From assembly GCA_038373865.1 (NCBI GenBank), contig JAXGGA010000070.1, positions 62,001 to 126,000 of the forward strand: 64,000 bases of DNA, written 5' to 3'. A model generated the notes under the pieces. It made no database searches, had not been told where the DNA came from, and was given only the letters and a program-made list of their open reading frames with translations. Shown here piece by piece: positions 48,246-59,290 of this stretch; within the stretch, counting starts at the first letter, position 1, and every line of letters begins with the position of its first letter. Made by a program: the position numbers and the translations under genes. The stretch comes from Uloborus plumipes. Taxonomy: Eukaryota > Arthropoda > Arachnida > Araneae > Uloboridae.

Positions 48246-48632
48246 AGCGCGGGAGGGGTTGATGAGAATGGATGCAGAGTCCATGTTCTCCAGTACGCAT
48301 TTGGTTCCAGTTGGTTTTGACTTTCACTTTACTTCACACTCCAAGGTTCCCCCGTACATACCACAACTCGTGGTTTAACCGGAATGGAACCCTGAAGAGC
48401 GCTCTGTTCATTTTTGAACCAGGCCCAAGGGCCGAGCAAACAATTGTCCCAGCATCCCCCGGAGGTATCATTTCACTTGGAGGATTTTATGACCACGAAC
48501 ATTTTTAACGTCCCCCAGCCACCATTAATGAAGACGGTGGATCTTTGATCAGCTCGGCTCCCTCTATATGATCGGCCCGGGACCCTCCGGTTACGAGTCC
48601 AACGACTTACCGATTGGACTACTGCCGCCCAC
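48246..48632 (-). mobile_element. tRNA-derived SINE, minus strand
   Basis: Reverse-complemented, the head reads GGGCGGCAGTAGTCCAATCGGTAAGTCGTTGGACTCGTAACC with an A-box-like and a degenerate B-box-like (GGTCCCGGGCCGATC) segment. An anticodon-like CGT sits in a 7-base loop (CTCGTAA), recalling a tRNA-Thr head. A G+C-rich body follows. It is not a functional tRNA gene, because the T arm is altered and it is fused to the SINE body. The 3' boundary is approximate. Confidence 0.65.
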
Positions 48633-48692
48633 ACCAAATTCTAACTTTATTTTGATCAATCTCTTTTAAATTTCAAAAGCAATAGTAATTCT

Positions 48693-49052
48693 AACGTGTT
48701 GCCAAAACTCCTTAGCCAAATACCATAAAATTTAAATCTATGCTGATGTGATTAAATATGAAATCCATTGTTATAATAAAACGTGGTTGCTATGAAACAG
48801 TAACAATAAGAGTAATCACAAAGAAAATGGCGAAAGAAAGCTCGTCAAACTTTTAATGAAGGCACAAAAAACAGGGGTAGGGTGGGGTAAAAACTCACAT
48901 TCTTACAGAAAAAACGCCGATGTAGATGAACTCAAAAACCAAAACTTTATTTAAATACAAAATTTTATCAAAATCGTTAGAGCCGTTTTCGAGATCCGAA
49001 ATATATATATACAAGAATTGCTCGTCTAAAGATATTAGATGTAATTTTGTTT
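48693..49052. repeat. Dispersed repeat, copy 1 of a direct pair
   Basis: It shares with copy 2 the segments CCAAATACCATAAAATTTAAA, ACGTGGTTGCTATGA, TCAGAAAC-like text, GTTAGAGCCGTTTTCGAGATCCGAAA and TATATACAAGAATTGCTCG.. AAAGATATTAGAT. The class is unknown, and the AT-rich tail suggests a retroelement end. The open frames read through it on both strands (48895-49120) are not genes. Confidence 0.7.
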
Positions 49053-49375
49053 TGAAACTTAATATTTTAAGAAAATTGAGATTCGTATTCATTGATTTTT
49101 TACCTGAAATATCTTACTAAACACTCTTGAGGAGGAAAAAAAGTATTTTAAAACTAACTATAACACTTTTATACACAATTTTGGAATCGCACTTGAAAAG
49201 TAAAAAGTAATCTGATTTTTATATAATGTAAGTTACCATAAAATTCAATAAATGTCGGTGGACAATCACCACTGCTTTTATTCCATGGCTTTTGAATAAA
49301 TGAAACAGCCTGTATAAGACACTTATCTAGTGAAGCCTTGCTTTAACATTTCAAAAACAATAACAATATAACGTT

Positions 49376-49709
49376 GCCAAATACCATAAAATTTAAACTT
49401 GCGCTGATATGTTTAAATATGAAATCCATTGTTATACTAAACGTGGTTGCTATGAGCCAGTAACAATAACAGTAATCATAAAGAAAATGGGGAAGAAAAG
49501 CGTCTCAAACTTACTTAATGAAGGCACAAAAAACGGGGTTTTTTGCGAAAACTCGCGTTTTTACAGAAAAAACGCCGACGTAGCTGAACTCAGAAACCGA
49601 AACTCTATCAAATACAAATTTTATCGAAATCGTTAGAGCCGTTTTCGAGATCCGAAAAATAAATAAATATATATACAAGAATTGCTCGTTTAAAGATATT
49701 AGATAATAA
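49376..49709. repeat. Dispersed repeat, copy 2 of a direct pair
   Basis: Same orientation and same order of segments as copy 1, about 680 bp downstream. The similar open frames in both copies (49409-49636 here) reflect the duplication, not coding selection that I can show. Confidence 0.7.
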
Positions 49710-50210
49710 AAGAAAAATACATTTCTCGTTCCCATATTATTTTTTACCATTACCAATTTGAAATATCTGGACAAACTTACTGTAATAAATCTATTATATT
49801 TATTATTAATCAAGTTCCTGGTTGTTTTTGTACTTTCTTATTATACAGTGTTTGAAAAAGTATTAAAGAAGTTTAATTTATGACTTTTTATGTTATTGCA
49901 ATTCATGGTTTCCCAAATTCACTTGATATCAACTAAAAGCTCAATTCCAAAATATAGCGTGGTCCATTTTGCTTTAAATTCCAAAAAGTGTTCAGATTTT
50001 TGTCTGAATCCGACTTTTCTAACATTATTTTTCAAAAATTTAAAATTTTTATTCATGTTTTTTTAAATTTTTTTATTTTTTTTTATAAACTTAAAATCAC
50101 TCTATATAAAATAAGTTTAACCAACATTTTGTGCTCTAAATTTTCTTGATCAAATTATGGGCTATTATTTTTTTATTTCTGCTACTGGAGTACTAGCACA
50201 ACCTAGTGCA

Positions 50211-50374
50211 ACAGCGGATCCGGAGGGGAGGTGTCATGACCCCCCCCTTAAGCTTCCAAATATAGCATAAAACTGCATTTTTTTTTGCCTAATATTACAA
50301 AAAAATTTGCTAAACACCCATTTTTTGCTCAAAAATTGACCCCCCCTCCTTAACCACTAGCTGGATCCGCCCTG
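50211..50374. mobile_element. Small MITE, 164 bp, perfect 10-bp flanking repeat
   Basis: Inverted ends (A)CAGCGGATCCGGAGGGG and CAGGGCGGATCCAGC, with ACCTAGTGCA repeated exactly on both sides (50201-50210 and 50375-50384). C- and G-rich inside. hAT-like ends are likely. Non-coding. Confidence 0.8.
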
Positions 50375-50384
50375 ACCTAGTGCA

Positions 50385-52157
50385 CATCATGCTGTTAAGT
50401 TGTTATGAAATTGAATGTATATCTGTGTTTATATTATCTTCATCATCTGTTTTAAACATATAAATTATAAATGAGCTCAATAAGTAACCTGTTTTGCTAA
50501 TCATACTTTCATGAATCTGACTTCTTACCAATCGAGCCACCACGGCTCCCATACGCACAGCGCACAATACCAAAGATTGAAACAGCTACTCAAGGAGTGA
50601 GTGCTCTCATAGCCCGATCATTCTGACATCGGACATGGGGCACATTTCTATTTTAAAGCCGCCCCGCCCCCTTCTCATATAAGTTAAATAAAAGTTTTGT
50701 TCAAGGATCGAACTTTAAAAAAAATCATGCTATTAAATTATTAAGAGGAAAATATACGTCGACATACACAGTAGGCTTTTAGTATAATAGTAAAACATAC
50801 AGTTAGCATTTTAGTAAAATATACAGTAGGCATAGGCATTGTATGAAATAAGAGGATTTTGGGCCCCCCTGAAATCTAAGAGGAGGGGCCTGTGCCCCTG
50901 CGGTAATCAGGCTCTGGGTGCTCTAACTCACAAAATTAATTTTTAAGGAAAATGGGTACTGTCTTTATTTTCTTCTTTTTTCAGTTGCAAGTTTTTACCT
51001 TATTAGAGTATTAAATATTTTCTACTTATAAAGCTAAGTTAAGTTTCAACATAAATTTCCCGATTTCAGATACAGGAGGAACATTCCTTAAATACTTGAA
51101 ATAAAAAAACTTTTTAACTAAATTGTATCTAAGATTTTTTTTTAAATTTAAATTGTCTCTTTATTTATTCATTTGATGTATTCAAATATATTACTATTTT
51201 TGTGAGAATATTTCACATTGATGATCGACGTTATGTATTCATAATTGTGTTATTTGATTGCAAATAAATTCATTGTTCTGTGTTTGTATACATTTTTAAT
51301 TACTCACAAATAAATCTCATATTGTTTTTGGTAATTTAAATAACGTTGGTTGAATATTGTTCTTGTTGATTTTTATTGAAAAGTCGTTGCATGCTTAGTG
51401 ACATTTTTAATCATATACTGATGGATTTCTATGTGCATGTAGTATCAAAACTTCGCTTGTAATATCTTAACTACTACCCACCGAGTATAAAGATCTCCCA
51501 CAGAGGGCTAAACAAATATTTATTTTTCACATAATCTCAAATTGCTCCCCACATACTAAATAATAAAATTTAAGTTTAAAGAATAGAAGATATTTTTAGA
51601 TTTTTTTTTTTTTCCTACTTGTATAGGAAGCAATATCCTTCATGAAAGGTATTAGTGCAGAAACTGGAGCTACTGAGGTTAGGAGGGAGGCTCATTAACT
51701 TGTTATGAAATGAGCCATGTGAAAAGTCTTTCTTTCCTTGAAATGGCATTTTAAAGAGGGAGTTTAGGAGATGCAAGCATTTCTCTGGAAATTCTGTTTC
51801 TGTAACATACAATAGTAAATTTTTAAGTTGGTTTTTAATGGAGAGGCAGTGAAAACTCTTTGTAGCAAATACCACAATGCAATGAAATATCTATTTAAGG
51901 AAAATAAATGCTTGGTTCAGTTTTAATTGCCTTTGTATGGCTTGAATTCCATTACAAAGAAATTCCCGTTACAGTAAACAGAATTTGCATTCCCTCATTA
52001 TAACAGGTTGAAGGTTCATTGTAGCGGAATTCCAAAGTATTTTAGCGAATGTACCGTTTTAGAATTGTTAATTTTCTATTGTTTGATAGTTGCTTTGTTA
52101 TATGTTGCATTTATTTTAATTTTAACTTCGTTTTTTTTTTTTTTTTCTTTTTTGTAG
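50385..52157 (+). other. Intron before exon 8
   Basis: AT-rich. The minus-strand open frame at 51615-51875 has no domain. A small hairpin-like segment (AATTCCATTACAAAG ... TGTAGCGGAATTCC, about 51946-52033) resembles a MITE. It ends with a long T tract and TTTGTAG (AG at 52156-52157). Confidence 0.4.
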
Positions 52158-52429
52158 GCTCTCAGCATGCTTTTCTACTTCATCTGTGCCCCGATTGTCC
52201 GTATTCCACTCCGCGTAAGGCAGATATGTGCAGGCACTTGCGCCTTCATTCCGGAGAACGGCCTTTTACTTGCAATTTCTGTCCAAAGACCTTTAAGTTA
52301 AAGCAGCATCTTACACAACATTTGCCACGACATTCATTACAGCCTAGCATCAAATGTGCTAAGTGCAACAAAACTTTTGCTCACAAAAATAGTTTGCATC
52401 ATCATTGCAAGACTCAATGCAAAATATGA
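52158..52429 (+). CDS. Alternative 3'-terminal exon 8, three zinc fingers (finger 3 Cys2HisCys)
   Basis: The exon opens with GC of a split codon (Gly) and reads SQHAFLLHLCPDCPYSTP and on for 89 codons to TGA. Fingers 1 and 2 (about 11-31 and 39-59, CNFCPKTFKLKQHLTQHLPRH) are complete. Finger 3 (about 67-88) reads CAKCNKTFAHKNSLHHHCKTQC, where the last zinc ligand is Cys instead of His, an arrangement that can still hold zinc. The linker before finger 3 is SLQPSIKC, unlike the TGER type. A polyadenylation signal lies at 52567. Close relative: exon 6. Confidence 0.93.
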
Positions 52430-52566
52430 GTGATGTAACTGATTATTAACTTTTATATACTTATTTGCAGCAGATTGCTTCTTTCTAATTACTCTTTTTA
52501 CATATGCAAGCTTTTTTTTTCCTCGAGAAAGCTGGGAAAAAATGATGTATAATACGTCAATACTTC

Positions 52567-52572
52567 AATAAA
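52567..52572 (+). promoter_or_regulatory. Candidate polyadenylation signal for exon 8
   Basis: AATAAA lies 138 bases after the exon 8 stop, at a distance similar to that after exons 1, 2 and 12. Confidence 0.55.
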
Positions 52573-53407
52573 AAACATTTGTAATACTTTTTATTGCTAA
52601 ACACTAACCAACAATGGCAAAATTAAAGCTTATGCAAATTCACTTCATTTTTCTCTTTCCTGAAATTTTTTCAAGCTTTCTTCTCGACAAATTGTGTATG
52701 GATTTTCAATTCAGTGCTTTCTTAATACATAATTCAAATTCGTTATACATATTTTGAAATATTTTTGGTAAATGAAAATGTTTTTTTACCCCTGGAAAAT
52801 TAAGCTAGGGAAACTAGTTCAAATGAGTTAAAGCAACTATTTGAACTTGGATAGTAGAAAATGCTATGCAGTGATATCAGTTATGTTATTTTCACTATGG
52901 TATTGATTTTGGCTGATTTTTTCTTTGAGGTGTGGTGTTACCATCATACTTCAATTTTGAGATCTCAATATGCAGATACATGATAGCATTATCTTGCAAA
53001 ATGAATCGGCCCAGAGTGTAAGCTAATTATGCGATAGTGTGCAAAACCAATAGATTTTTACTAATGAATTTTCAAAATTTGTACTTGTTAACTTTTTCTC
53101 ATTTTTAAGCACATTCCTATGAGCGAATTGAAAATGACAAGTAATTAAAGAGGAAGGGAATCAAGAAATTTTTTTGAAAAATTCAGAAGACATTTTGTTT
53201 TGCAAAATTACCTTAATAAAGAAATAAACTTAATTTCAACTGTGTATTGGGGTTATTCGTTTATTTATTTCCTTTCAGTTTTTTCTTCTGATTTTAAAGT
53301 CATATTTTATACAATGTAACCTTCAGTGTTTCATTAAAAGTAATTTTTATGTTCATTAAAACTTTGTTTCTCTGCATTTCACTCTTCTCAAAACATTTTT
53401 TTTATAG
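52573..53407 (+). other. Intron before exon 9
   Basis: No element or frame was recognised. It ends in a T-rich acceptor (ACATTTTTTTTATAG, AG at 53406-53407). Confidence 0.45.
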
Positions 53408-53667
53408 GCGACTTCCCGGAGCCGGGTGCGATTTATTTGTGCTCTAAATGCTTCAACTCAAAACCGAGCACGACAGATTGGTGTTTACACTTGCGTAACT
53501 ACTCGAGAAAGAAGCCTTACGGATGCAGATTCTGTCGCAAGTCCTTCGTGCAGCGGGGCCAGTTTCAAAGGCACCTACTCAGTCATACCGGAGAGATATG
53601 CAACTCCAGATGCGCCATGTGTGGGAGATATTTGGCCATAGAGAATGAGCACAAGCTCATTGTGTAA
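53408..53667 (+). CDS. Alternative 3'-terminal exon 9, one intact zinc finger (eroding exon)
   Basis: The exon opens with GC of a split codon (Gly) and reads DFPEPGAIYLCSKC and on for 85 codons to TAA with no frameshift. Finger 1 (about 12-32) keeps Cys, Cys and the first His, but the second His is Tyr (CLHLRNY). Finger 2 (CRFCRKSFVQRGQFQRHLLSH) is complete with an unusual helix QRGQFQR. Finger 3 keeps CAMC but ends GRYLAIENEHKLIV without a His pair and with an extra C upstream. It is unusually G+C-rich for the window. Either it is an isoform with a reduced DNA-binding domain or the exon is early in decay. A MITE begins about 70 bp after the stop. Confidence 0.8.
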
Positions 53668-53735
53668 CTCTAGCTCATTATGCAGATCATTTTTTATGCC
53701 ATTTGTTTTAGAGCAAGAGCTCATGAGCGCCAGCC

Positions 53736-54248
53736 TTACGTAATTTTATAAAGGCCCAAAATTTTTCTGCGTAAGCACACCACGTCAGGTAAAAACAATG
53801 CTTTGTTAGTTGATCTTTGACAGGAAAGAGGTAGCAAAGATGCGTCAAAAACTAAACATTATAGAATCATTTTAAGTACAATGACCTTGTCCTATCCACC
53901 CTACCATTTCTGATTTGTGCAAAATTTATACACGTTCAGACATGCCTTGGAAACTTATCCTAGATGCTCATTATTTGTGCTTTGTTGCTGAAATTTGAAT
54001 CGGTCATTTTCTAAGGCATGTCAGCACCTCGCTAAAATGCCCTCAGAGTCGGAGATGGTTTTGTGGGGAACACCAGGTCACGTAACATAGATTGACTCTA
54101 TGCTTCTATTTTTGCAGCAATTTTACACACCTTTGTAACTTGTTTTCTGCCAAAGCCAGCTCAACTCAGCTTGACTAATAGCAAACAGTTTTTACCCATT
54201 GCTGTGTGCTCACGCAGAAAAATTTTGGGCCTTTATAAAATGACGTAA
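53736..54248. mobile_element. MITE with long inverted ends in the exon 9 3' region
   Basis: The left end TTACGTAATTTTATAAAGGCCCAAAATTTTTCTGCGT is mirrored at the right (ACGCAGAAAAATTTTGGGCCTTTATAAAATGACGTAA). Weaker pairing continues inward (GGTAAAAACAATGC / GCAAACAGTTTTTACC). Length about 513 bp, non-coding. The target duplication is unclear. Confidence 0.75.
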
Positions 54249-56133
54249 ACCTGGGGGCACATAGGCTCTTGGACTATTTGGGATACACCTATGTGCAAAA
54301 TGCCCAATTACCAATTAATTGCCTGTTGATAATCGGCACCACCTATTGATTATGATGATTTTTAATACTAAAATTTCTTCAATGCAACTTTTTTATTACA
54401 ATTCTGACTTCTTACTAGAAATAGATAATACAGTAGTACCTCATTATATTGCACTTGTTTTTAAACAACCAAAAATAGCTATAAGTCTGAAAATGCGAAA
54501 TAACTGAGGTCCTAATAAAAGCAACAGACAGTTAGCTCACCAATTGTTCTTTTTAGATAAAAAATAATTTGAAACTTTTTTCCCCCGGAATGAAAATTCA
54601 AAGTTGCAGCTTAAACTAGAACAAATTTAAAGGTTTGCAAACGTACTAGTTTTATTCATTAATAGATTTTTTTTATGAGTAATAACTTTTTTCTGTGGTA
54701 TCAAATGTAAAGCAAGTTATTTTTTTAATATAATTTTTATTCGGACAAATGAAAGTCAATAAATCTAGGTGAGTGATGTCACGAGGGTTTACTGTAGGTT
54801 AATGATTCATTTTTCTCTGTTGGCTTAATTTTTTTCAAGATAATATTTCAGCATTTCATTCAATTTCTGGAAGGAAAACTTCATATTATGGTTGTGAAGT
54901 TACCTTAAGTTAACTGGATCTGCAAATTGAAAACATTTTTTGTAGCCTATGTTCAGCAGACAATTTTAATTTAGTGTAGCTGCTTTTTTTTTAGTAGCCA
55001 CTTGATCCAATTCTTTAATTCCTTATATAAATTATACGATAATCTTAAAGCGCCATGCTAAGAGTAGGGCATAGAGAAAATCATTGACATTGTAAACATT
55101 ACATCATTGCAAATATGCATATTTATTCAAAATTGAAACAAAAAAAAAAAATGCATTACTTCAACCTTAAATTTTTGTAAAAGAGGAAATAAAAAAGCAT
55201 GGGCTTGAATTTTTTAATAATCGAGTCTTAAATGGAATAATAAATGGAAGATTTAGTGCAGGAGAAAACATATATCAACCAGTCATAATTAAGTTATATC
55301 CTAAAAGTGCTATAATACTCATGATTTTTACATTATGATTTGAAAATACTCTGATTTAATTAGTCTTAATAGTATATGTGAATGTCGACTATGAGGATTA
55401 GTTTCAATATTTTGTAGTTTTGCAGTTTTTGTAGTATTTGTTTTTATTTTAGTTAATACTTTTATGCTACATGTTATAGTATTTATATTGTCAAAAATTA
55501 AATTTACTTATTGTTAATAAATTTTTTCATCTTGGTTTCTTCGACAAAGAATACTTTCAGAAATTAAAACCAAACTTGTTTTTTCTACTGATTAATTGGC
55601 TGAGTGGCCAGTTACTGATTACTGCCCATGCACTGGTGTGTCCCAACCTTTTATTGAAATTATCCCACAGGTTGTAGCGAAACAACTTTTTTTGTTAATG
55701 CGTAATATACATGAATTAAAGGAATTAGTTCAGATACACATAAATATTGTGTGCTAAGTGCAATTAAATATTATGTGTTGTGTATAAAAAAATGTGTTAT
55801 GCGTTCTTTTCTGGAGACAATTGAGAAATGAGTTTTTGACATTTAGAGTGAAATTTGTGAGTATCAATTTTTTTTTTCCCATATTCATTGCTACCCTTTA
55901 CCATCCTTGTATTTATTGTGAGTATTTTACTGAGATTGTTGTACTGTGTTTTTGTAAGAACAATGATATAAATTGAAAAGGCTCACATGAAACATGAAGT
56001 CATACATACTGTTGAGCTCTGGGCTATTCCACAGCCTGTTTAGTGAGAATAGAAAGTAAATGTAAAGCTGTGCTACTGTATGGCCAAAACATTCTGTTTA
56101 TTTCTTTTATTTTTATTTTTGTTTTGGATATAG
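54249..56133. other. Intron, no gene recognised
   Basis: CAGTAGTACCTCATTATATTG near 54431 and GGTTTACTGTAGG near 54786 may be ends of an old Tigger-type element. A hAT-like terminus (CACTGGTGTGTCCCAACCTTTT) lies at 55631-55652. No exon is supported. Confidence 0.4.
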
Positions 56134-56252
56134 AGCTTAATATTGTTGAATCAAATAATCCATCATTTCTAATCAAAGTTAATCATGGTGGAGTCATCAA
56201 TCCACCATCAAAATCAATCATCCCTCTCCTCACAGATGTGCCACGTAGATGA
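56134..56252 (+). other. Candidate non-finger alternative 3'-terminal exon
   Basis: A long pyrimidine tract ending TTTTGGATATAG is followed by AG (Glu with a G donor) and 38 codons in the shared phase 1, LNIVESNNPSFLIKVNHGG and on to ...LLTDVPRR stop. The composition is protein-like and richer in G+C than the flanks. AATAAA follows at 56559-56564. There are no Cys pairs, so the isoform would lack fingers. BTB genes of this kind are known to make finger-less forms. The open length is within chance limits, so transcript evidence would be decisive. Confidence 0.35.
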
Positions 56253-57045
56253 AAGATTCGCTCACAAAGGCTCATTTTGTAACTTAGAATCCTTGTATTG
56301 GTGACATGGATAATTTTTTATGTCTATATTATTTCCCAAGAATTTGATATCTTTTTTTATTGCTTCATTTTGTAGCATAAACAGAGTACATTTTTATTTT
56401 TCTAAAATGTATAATAGACTTGAATTGTCTGAAGTAATTTTAACATCATTATGAATGATAGTAGCATTTTAACATTGCTTAACTTTTCCATGAAATGTGT
56501 TGTGCGCAACGGAGAAGTGAAGTTTTGATAAGACCTTCTTGTGCTTGTTATTTTTTGAAATAAAATTCTTGTTTCCCGGTATTTTCAACTGAGATATTGA
56601 TTGAATTTTTTAATTCTCTTTATTGTGTTGCATCTTCTTTATATAGATATATGTGTTTTTATTTATTTATTTATTTATTATTATTATTTCTTTTTTGTAG
56701 TTTTCGCAGCTCATAAGGGCTTCTTTAATAACACGTAGCAACTAAAACGCATAATGGTATTGTAAAATCACATATTTCGTTTGCCCCCAAAGATCTTGCT
56801 GCTGCTTCAGGCTATTCTATTTCCTACTCTATGAGAACTGATAGCGCAAGTAAATGTTTGGTTGAAAGTCTAAGGTTAGCTGCTTTCTGTCTGTATTTGC
56901 TGCACTCATTGCTCAATAGGCGAATTCTGTTCGTTTTGACTGAATGTTAGTTGGCGTAGGCTTTCCCCCTTCTAAATTATGCATCAGGCTAAATTATTGC
57001 AGACATGAAGTTTGTACAAAAAGAAAACATTCTTCCGTCTTTCAG
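56253..57045 (+). other. Intron before the mini-exon
   Basis: It contains a (TTTA)n/(TTA)n microsatellite near 56659-56690. Nothing else was recognised. It ends with CATTCTTCCGTCTTTCAG. Confidence 0.4.
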
Positions 57046-57084
57046 TGGATACCGATCAATTTGACAATTCAGCAGAGCCTTTAG
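57046..57084 (+). CDS. Candidate 39-nt internal mini-exon upstream of exon 10
   Basis: It is bounded by a strong acceptor (CTTCCGTCTTTCAG) and a consensus donor (TTAG followed by GTGAGT at 57085-57090). Length 39 is divisible by three. In phase 1 it starts with TG of a split codon and reads DTDQFDNSAEPL, then leaves one G to pair with GC of exon 10, giving Gly. So it can be included or skipped without changing frame, and its final G is exactly the donor base inferred for the common exon. The peptide is acidic. It may be a private linker for the exon 10 isoform. Support is from splice signals and phase only. Confidence 0.5.
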   Translation, partial: WIPINLTIQQSL

Positions 57085-57200
57085 GTGAGTTCAACTAAAT
57101 GTTTAAAGTTGAGTATAATTTTGATCAGAATAGTACGGAAATCAAATTCCTTTTAAATAACTTGCATTTGTATCTACATTCGGTTTCATGTTATGAATTT

Positions 57201-57437
57201 GGGCCATTTCAGGAAAAGGCAGACATTTTGTCTCGCACATTTTAAATCTGTATGGGAAATCAAAATGTGTAATAAGCAAGAAAAAAAATTTTTCCTAGGA
57301 AATCACTAGTGTCTGTCTGTGTGGGTTTTTAGAAAAATGTAAATTTTGTTTATTATATCTTTAAAATATTACTTTTTACATGAAGTATAAAACATTCATG
57401 TGTGAGACAAAATGTCAGATTTTCTGTGGGATGGCCC
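57201..57437. mobile_element. MITE with GGGCCATTT ends, between mini-exon and exon 10
   Basis: Inverted ends GGGCCATTTCAGGAAAAGGCAGACATTTTGTCTCGCACA and, from the right, GGGCCATCCCACAGAAAATCTGACATTTTGTCTCACACA, about 237 bp. It is related to the element at 29166-29386. Confidence 0.7.
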
Positions 57438-57898
57438 ACTATCTATTTTGTTTATTTATTTATTTATTTAAAAAAAAAAACTTGGAAAAGATAATTAGGC
57501 AAAGTATACATTTAACGACTTGCAACAACAAGCTCGAAAAATAAGTTACTGAAATCAAGAGGTGGATGTCTAAAAGTGCATCTTAGGTATAATAAGTTAA
57601 CTTCATTAAAAAAAATACCAATTGTAAATTTAATTAGAAAAAGAAATTGCTCAACCAATCATTCAAGTCAAGTACTTTCACCTGGTCAACAAACTTAAAA
57701 CTTTCAGTTCTTATTAATTTGTATGTTTTTGATATTATAAGGAAAATTGAGTTCAAATTATCTCACACGAGACCTCAGAGTCTTGTTTTAGCAAAAAAAT
57801 TACAACATTAAAGCAGCATAAGAACTTCCATGCCAAAGTTATTGCTATTTACTTCACTGCCATAGAATATCTTTCTCTAACAATTTATCCAATTACAG

Positions 57899-58194
57899 GC
57901 AGTCTCCCACATTCTTCGCTTCATTGGTGTACTCACTGCTCCTACTCCACACCACGCAGAGCTGATTTACGCAGGCACTCGCTCATTCATTCCGGGGAAC
58001 GTCCTTACCAGTGCAAATTTTGTCCCAAGTCCTTCAAGCTGAAAGGCCATCTGCAACAGCATTTACAAAGTCATGGTGGTGAACGCCGCTTCAAGTGTGG
58101 TTTGTGCAACAAAAGTTTCACTCGTAAGGAAGGTTTACAGTACCATGTTATTGCCCATCATCATCGTGCTAATGATTTGAAAAAGTGGCTTTGA
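57899..58194 (+). CDS. Alternative 3'-terminal exon 10, three C2H2 zinc fingers (no start codon)
   Basis: The exon follows TTTATCCAATTACAG and opens with GC of a split codon (Gly), then SLPHSSLHWCTHCSYSTP and on for 97 codons to TGA at 58192-58194. Fingers lie at about residues 11-31, 39-59 (CKFCPKSFKLKGHLQQHLQSH) and 67-87 (CGLCNKSFTRKEGLQYHVIAH), all complete, with SGERPY and GGERRF linkers. The tail is HHRANDLKKWL. It has no in-frame ATG before the fingers, so it is easily missed by start-codon-based gene finding. Finger 2 is of the KLKxHL type (exons 6, 8, 11) while finger 3 resembles exons 2, 5 and 12 (LQYH), so the exon is mosaic in similarity. Confidence 0.93.
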
Positions 58195-58721
58195 ATTTGC
58201 ATAATTCTTTTTGCTGTTTTGGAAGAAACATCGAAACCCCTGTTCTGGAAGAGTGGGTAAGATTTTTGCACTCTAATGTCATTGTTTTTTTCTTGGTAAT
58301 GCATATTATGCCTATAATCTTTGTCTGTAGCAGGAATTTTTAATTTTTTGAGCGAAGTCTAGTTTATATAAATCTTGTATTGAAGTGATATACAAATTGA
58401 TAGTTTGTGCAATGTTGAAATAATTCAGTCAGGTGTAGAAATATTTTTCAATGTGAAATAGATTGCTATATTAATATTGAGAGATCTTTTGTTTGCAATC
58501 ATGAGGGGTGTATAAAAGTTGTCAAAGCTTTTTATATTTCTTTCTTTTGATTTTATCCATGTATTTGTAAAAGGTGTCATTTTAACTGTTTCTTTGAGTT
58601 TTCTTTTATAATTTTTTCTTGCAGAGACGATGCATTTTAAGCATGTTGTGTTCAAATATGCTTTTTTTTTTTAAATACATAATGAAGAATGCATGTCCTT
58701 TACCCTACATCCAAAAGAATG

Positions 58722-58727
58722 AATAAA
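58722..58727 (+). promoter_or_regulatory. Candidate polyadenylation signal for exon 10
   Basis: AATAAATAAA lies about 530 bases after the exon 10 stop, the first clear signal downstream. Confidence 0.4.
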
Positions 58728-59290
58728 TAAACAATAATTACAATTTTAAGAGAATGCAATTTGATTCATAATGCATTGTATGACTAATTTTCTTCATATT
58801 GTTATATAGTATTATTTGAGATCATAGCTGCTGCTTGAAACCATTTTCTAGGCTCATGTTGATGTGTGAACGTGAACAAGGTTTATTTGTGATCCATTTC
58901 AGTCTTAATACAGAATGAATACTACTTCCCAAAATCACTATTTCAATGCAGCAAACTCATTCATTTTGTATGACCCCAAATATTTTCCATCAGGATTAAG
59001 AATTCAAAGTCTTCATCATATTATATCCAGTGTGAAAATCATTAAAATATTATTTTTTTGCATTGCAAAGTGTAAAATCTATTCTACAATTGAAATTCGG
59101 TTTAATATCAATGCATATTTATATAGACCATTCTAAGCTCGAAACAATCTTGAGATAAAGTGGACTCAACACTACAATTAAAAGAAACTTCATTCCATTT
59201 CAATACAAATTGTCTGTTTGGCTATTGATTTGTTATCTCTGAGTACTTAATGATTTTGTGGTGTATTAACCCTAGGGCTATTAAAAACTA
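58728..59290. other. Non-coding
   Basis: AT-rich. The open frame at 58915-59136 has no domain. Confidence 0.4.

Noticed and set aside
48560..48632. Functional tRNA-Thr gene on the minus strand
   Set aside because: The T arm is degenerate and the sequence is fused to a SINE body.
54750..54775. Perfect donor-like AATCTAG|GTGAGTG
   Set aside because: No credible acceptor or open in-phase segment lies just upstream.
55625..55672. Apparent relic of finger 2 (TGTGTCCCAACCTTTT)
   Set aside because: The text fits a hAT-type terminus (CACTGGTGTGTCCCAACCTTTT) better than CPKSFK, and no acceptor or other finger parts are near.
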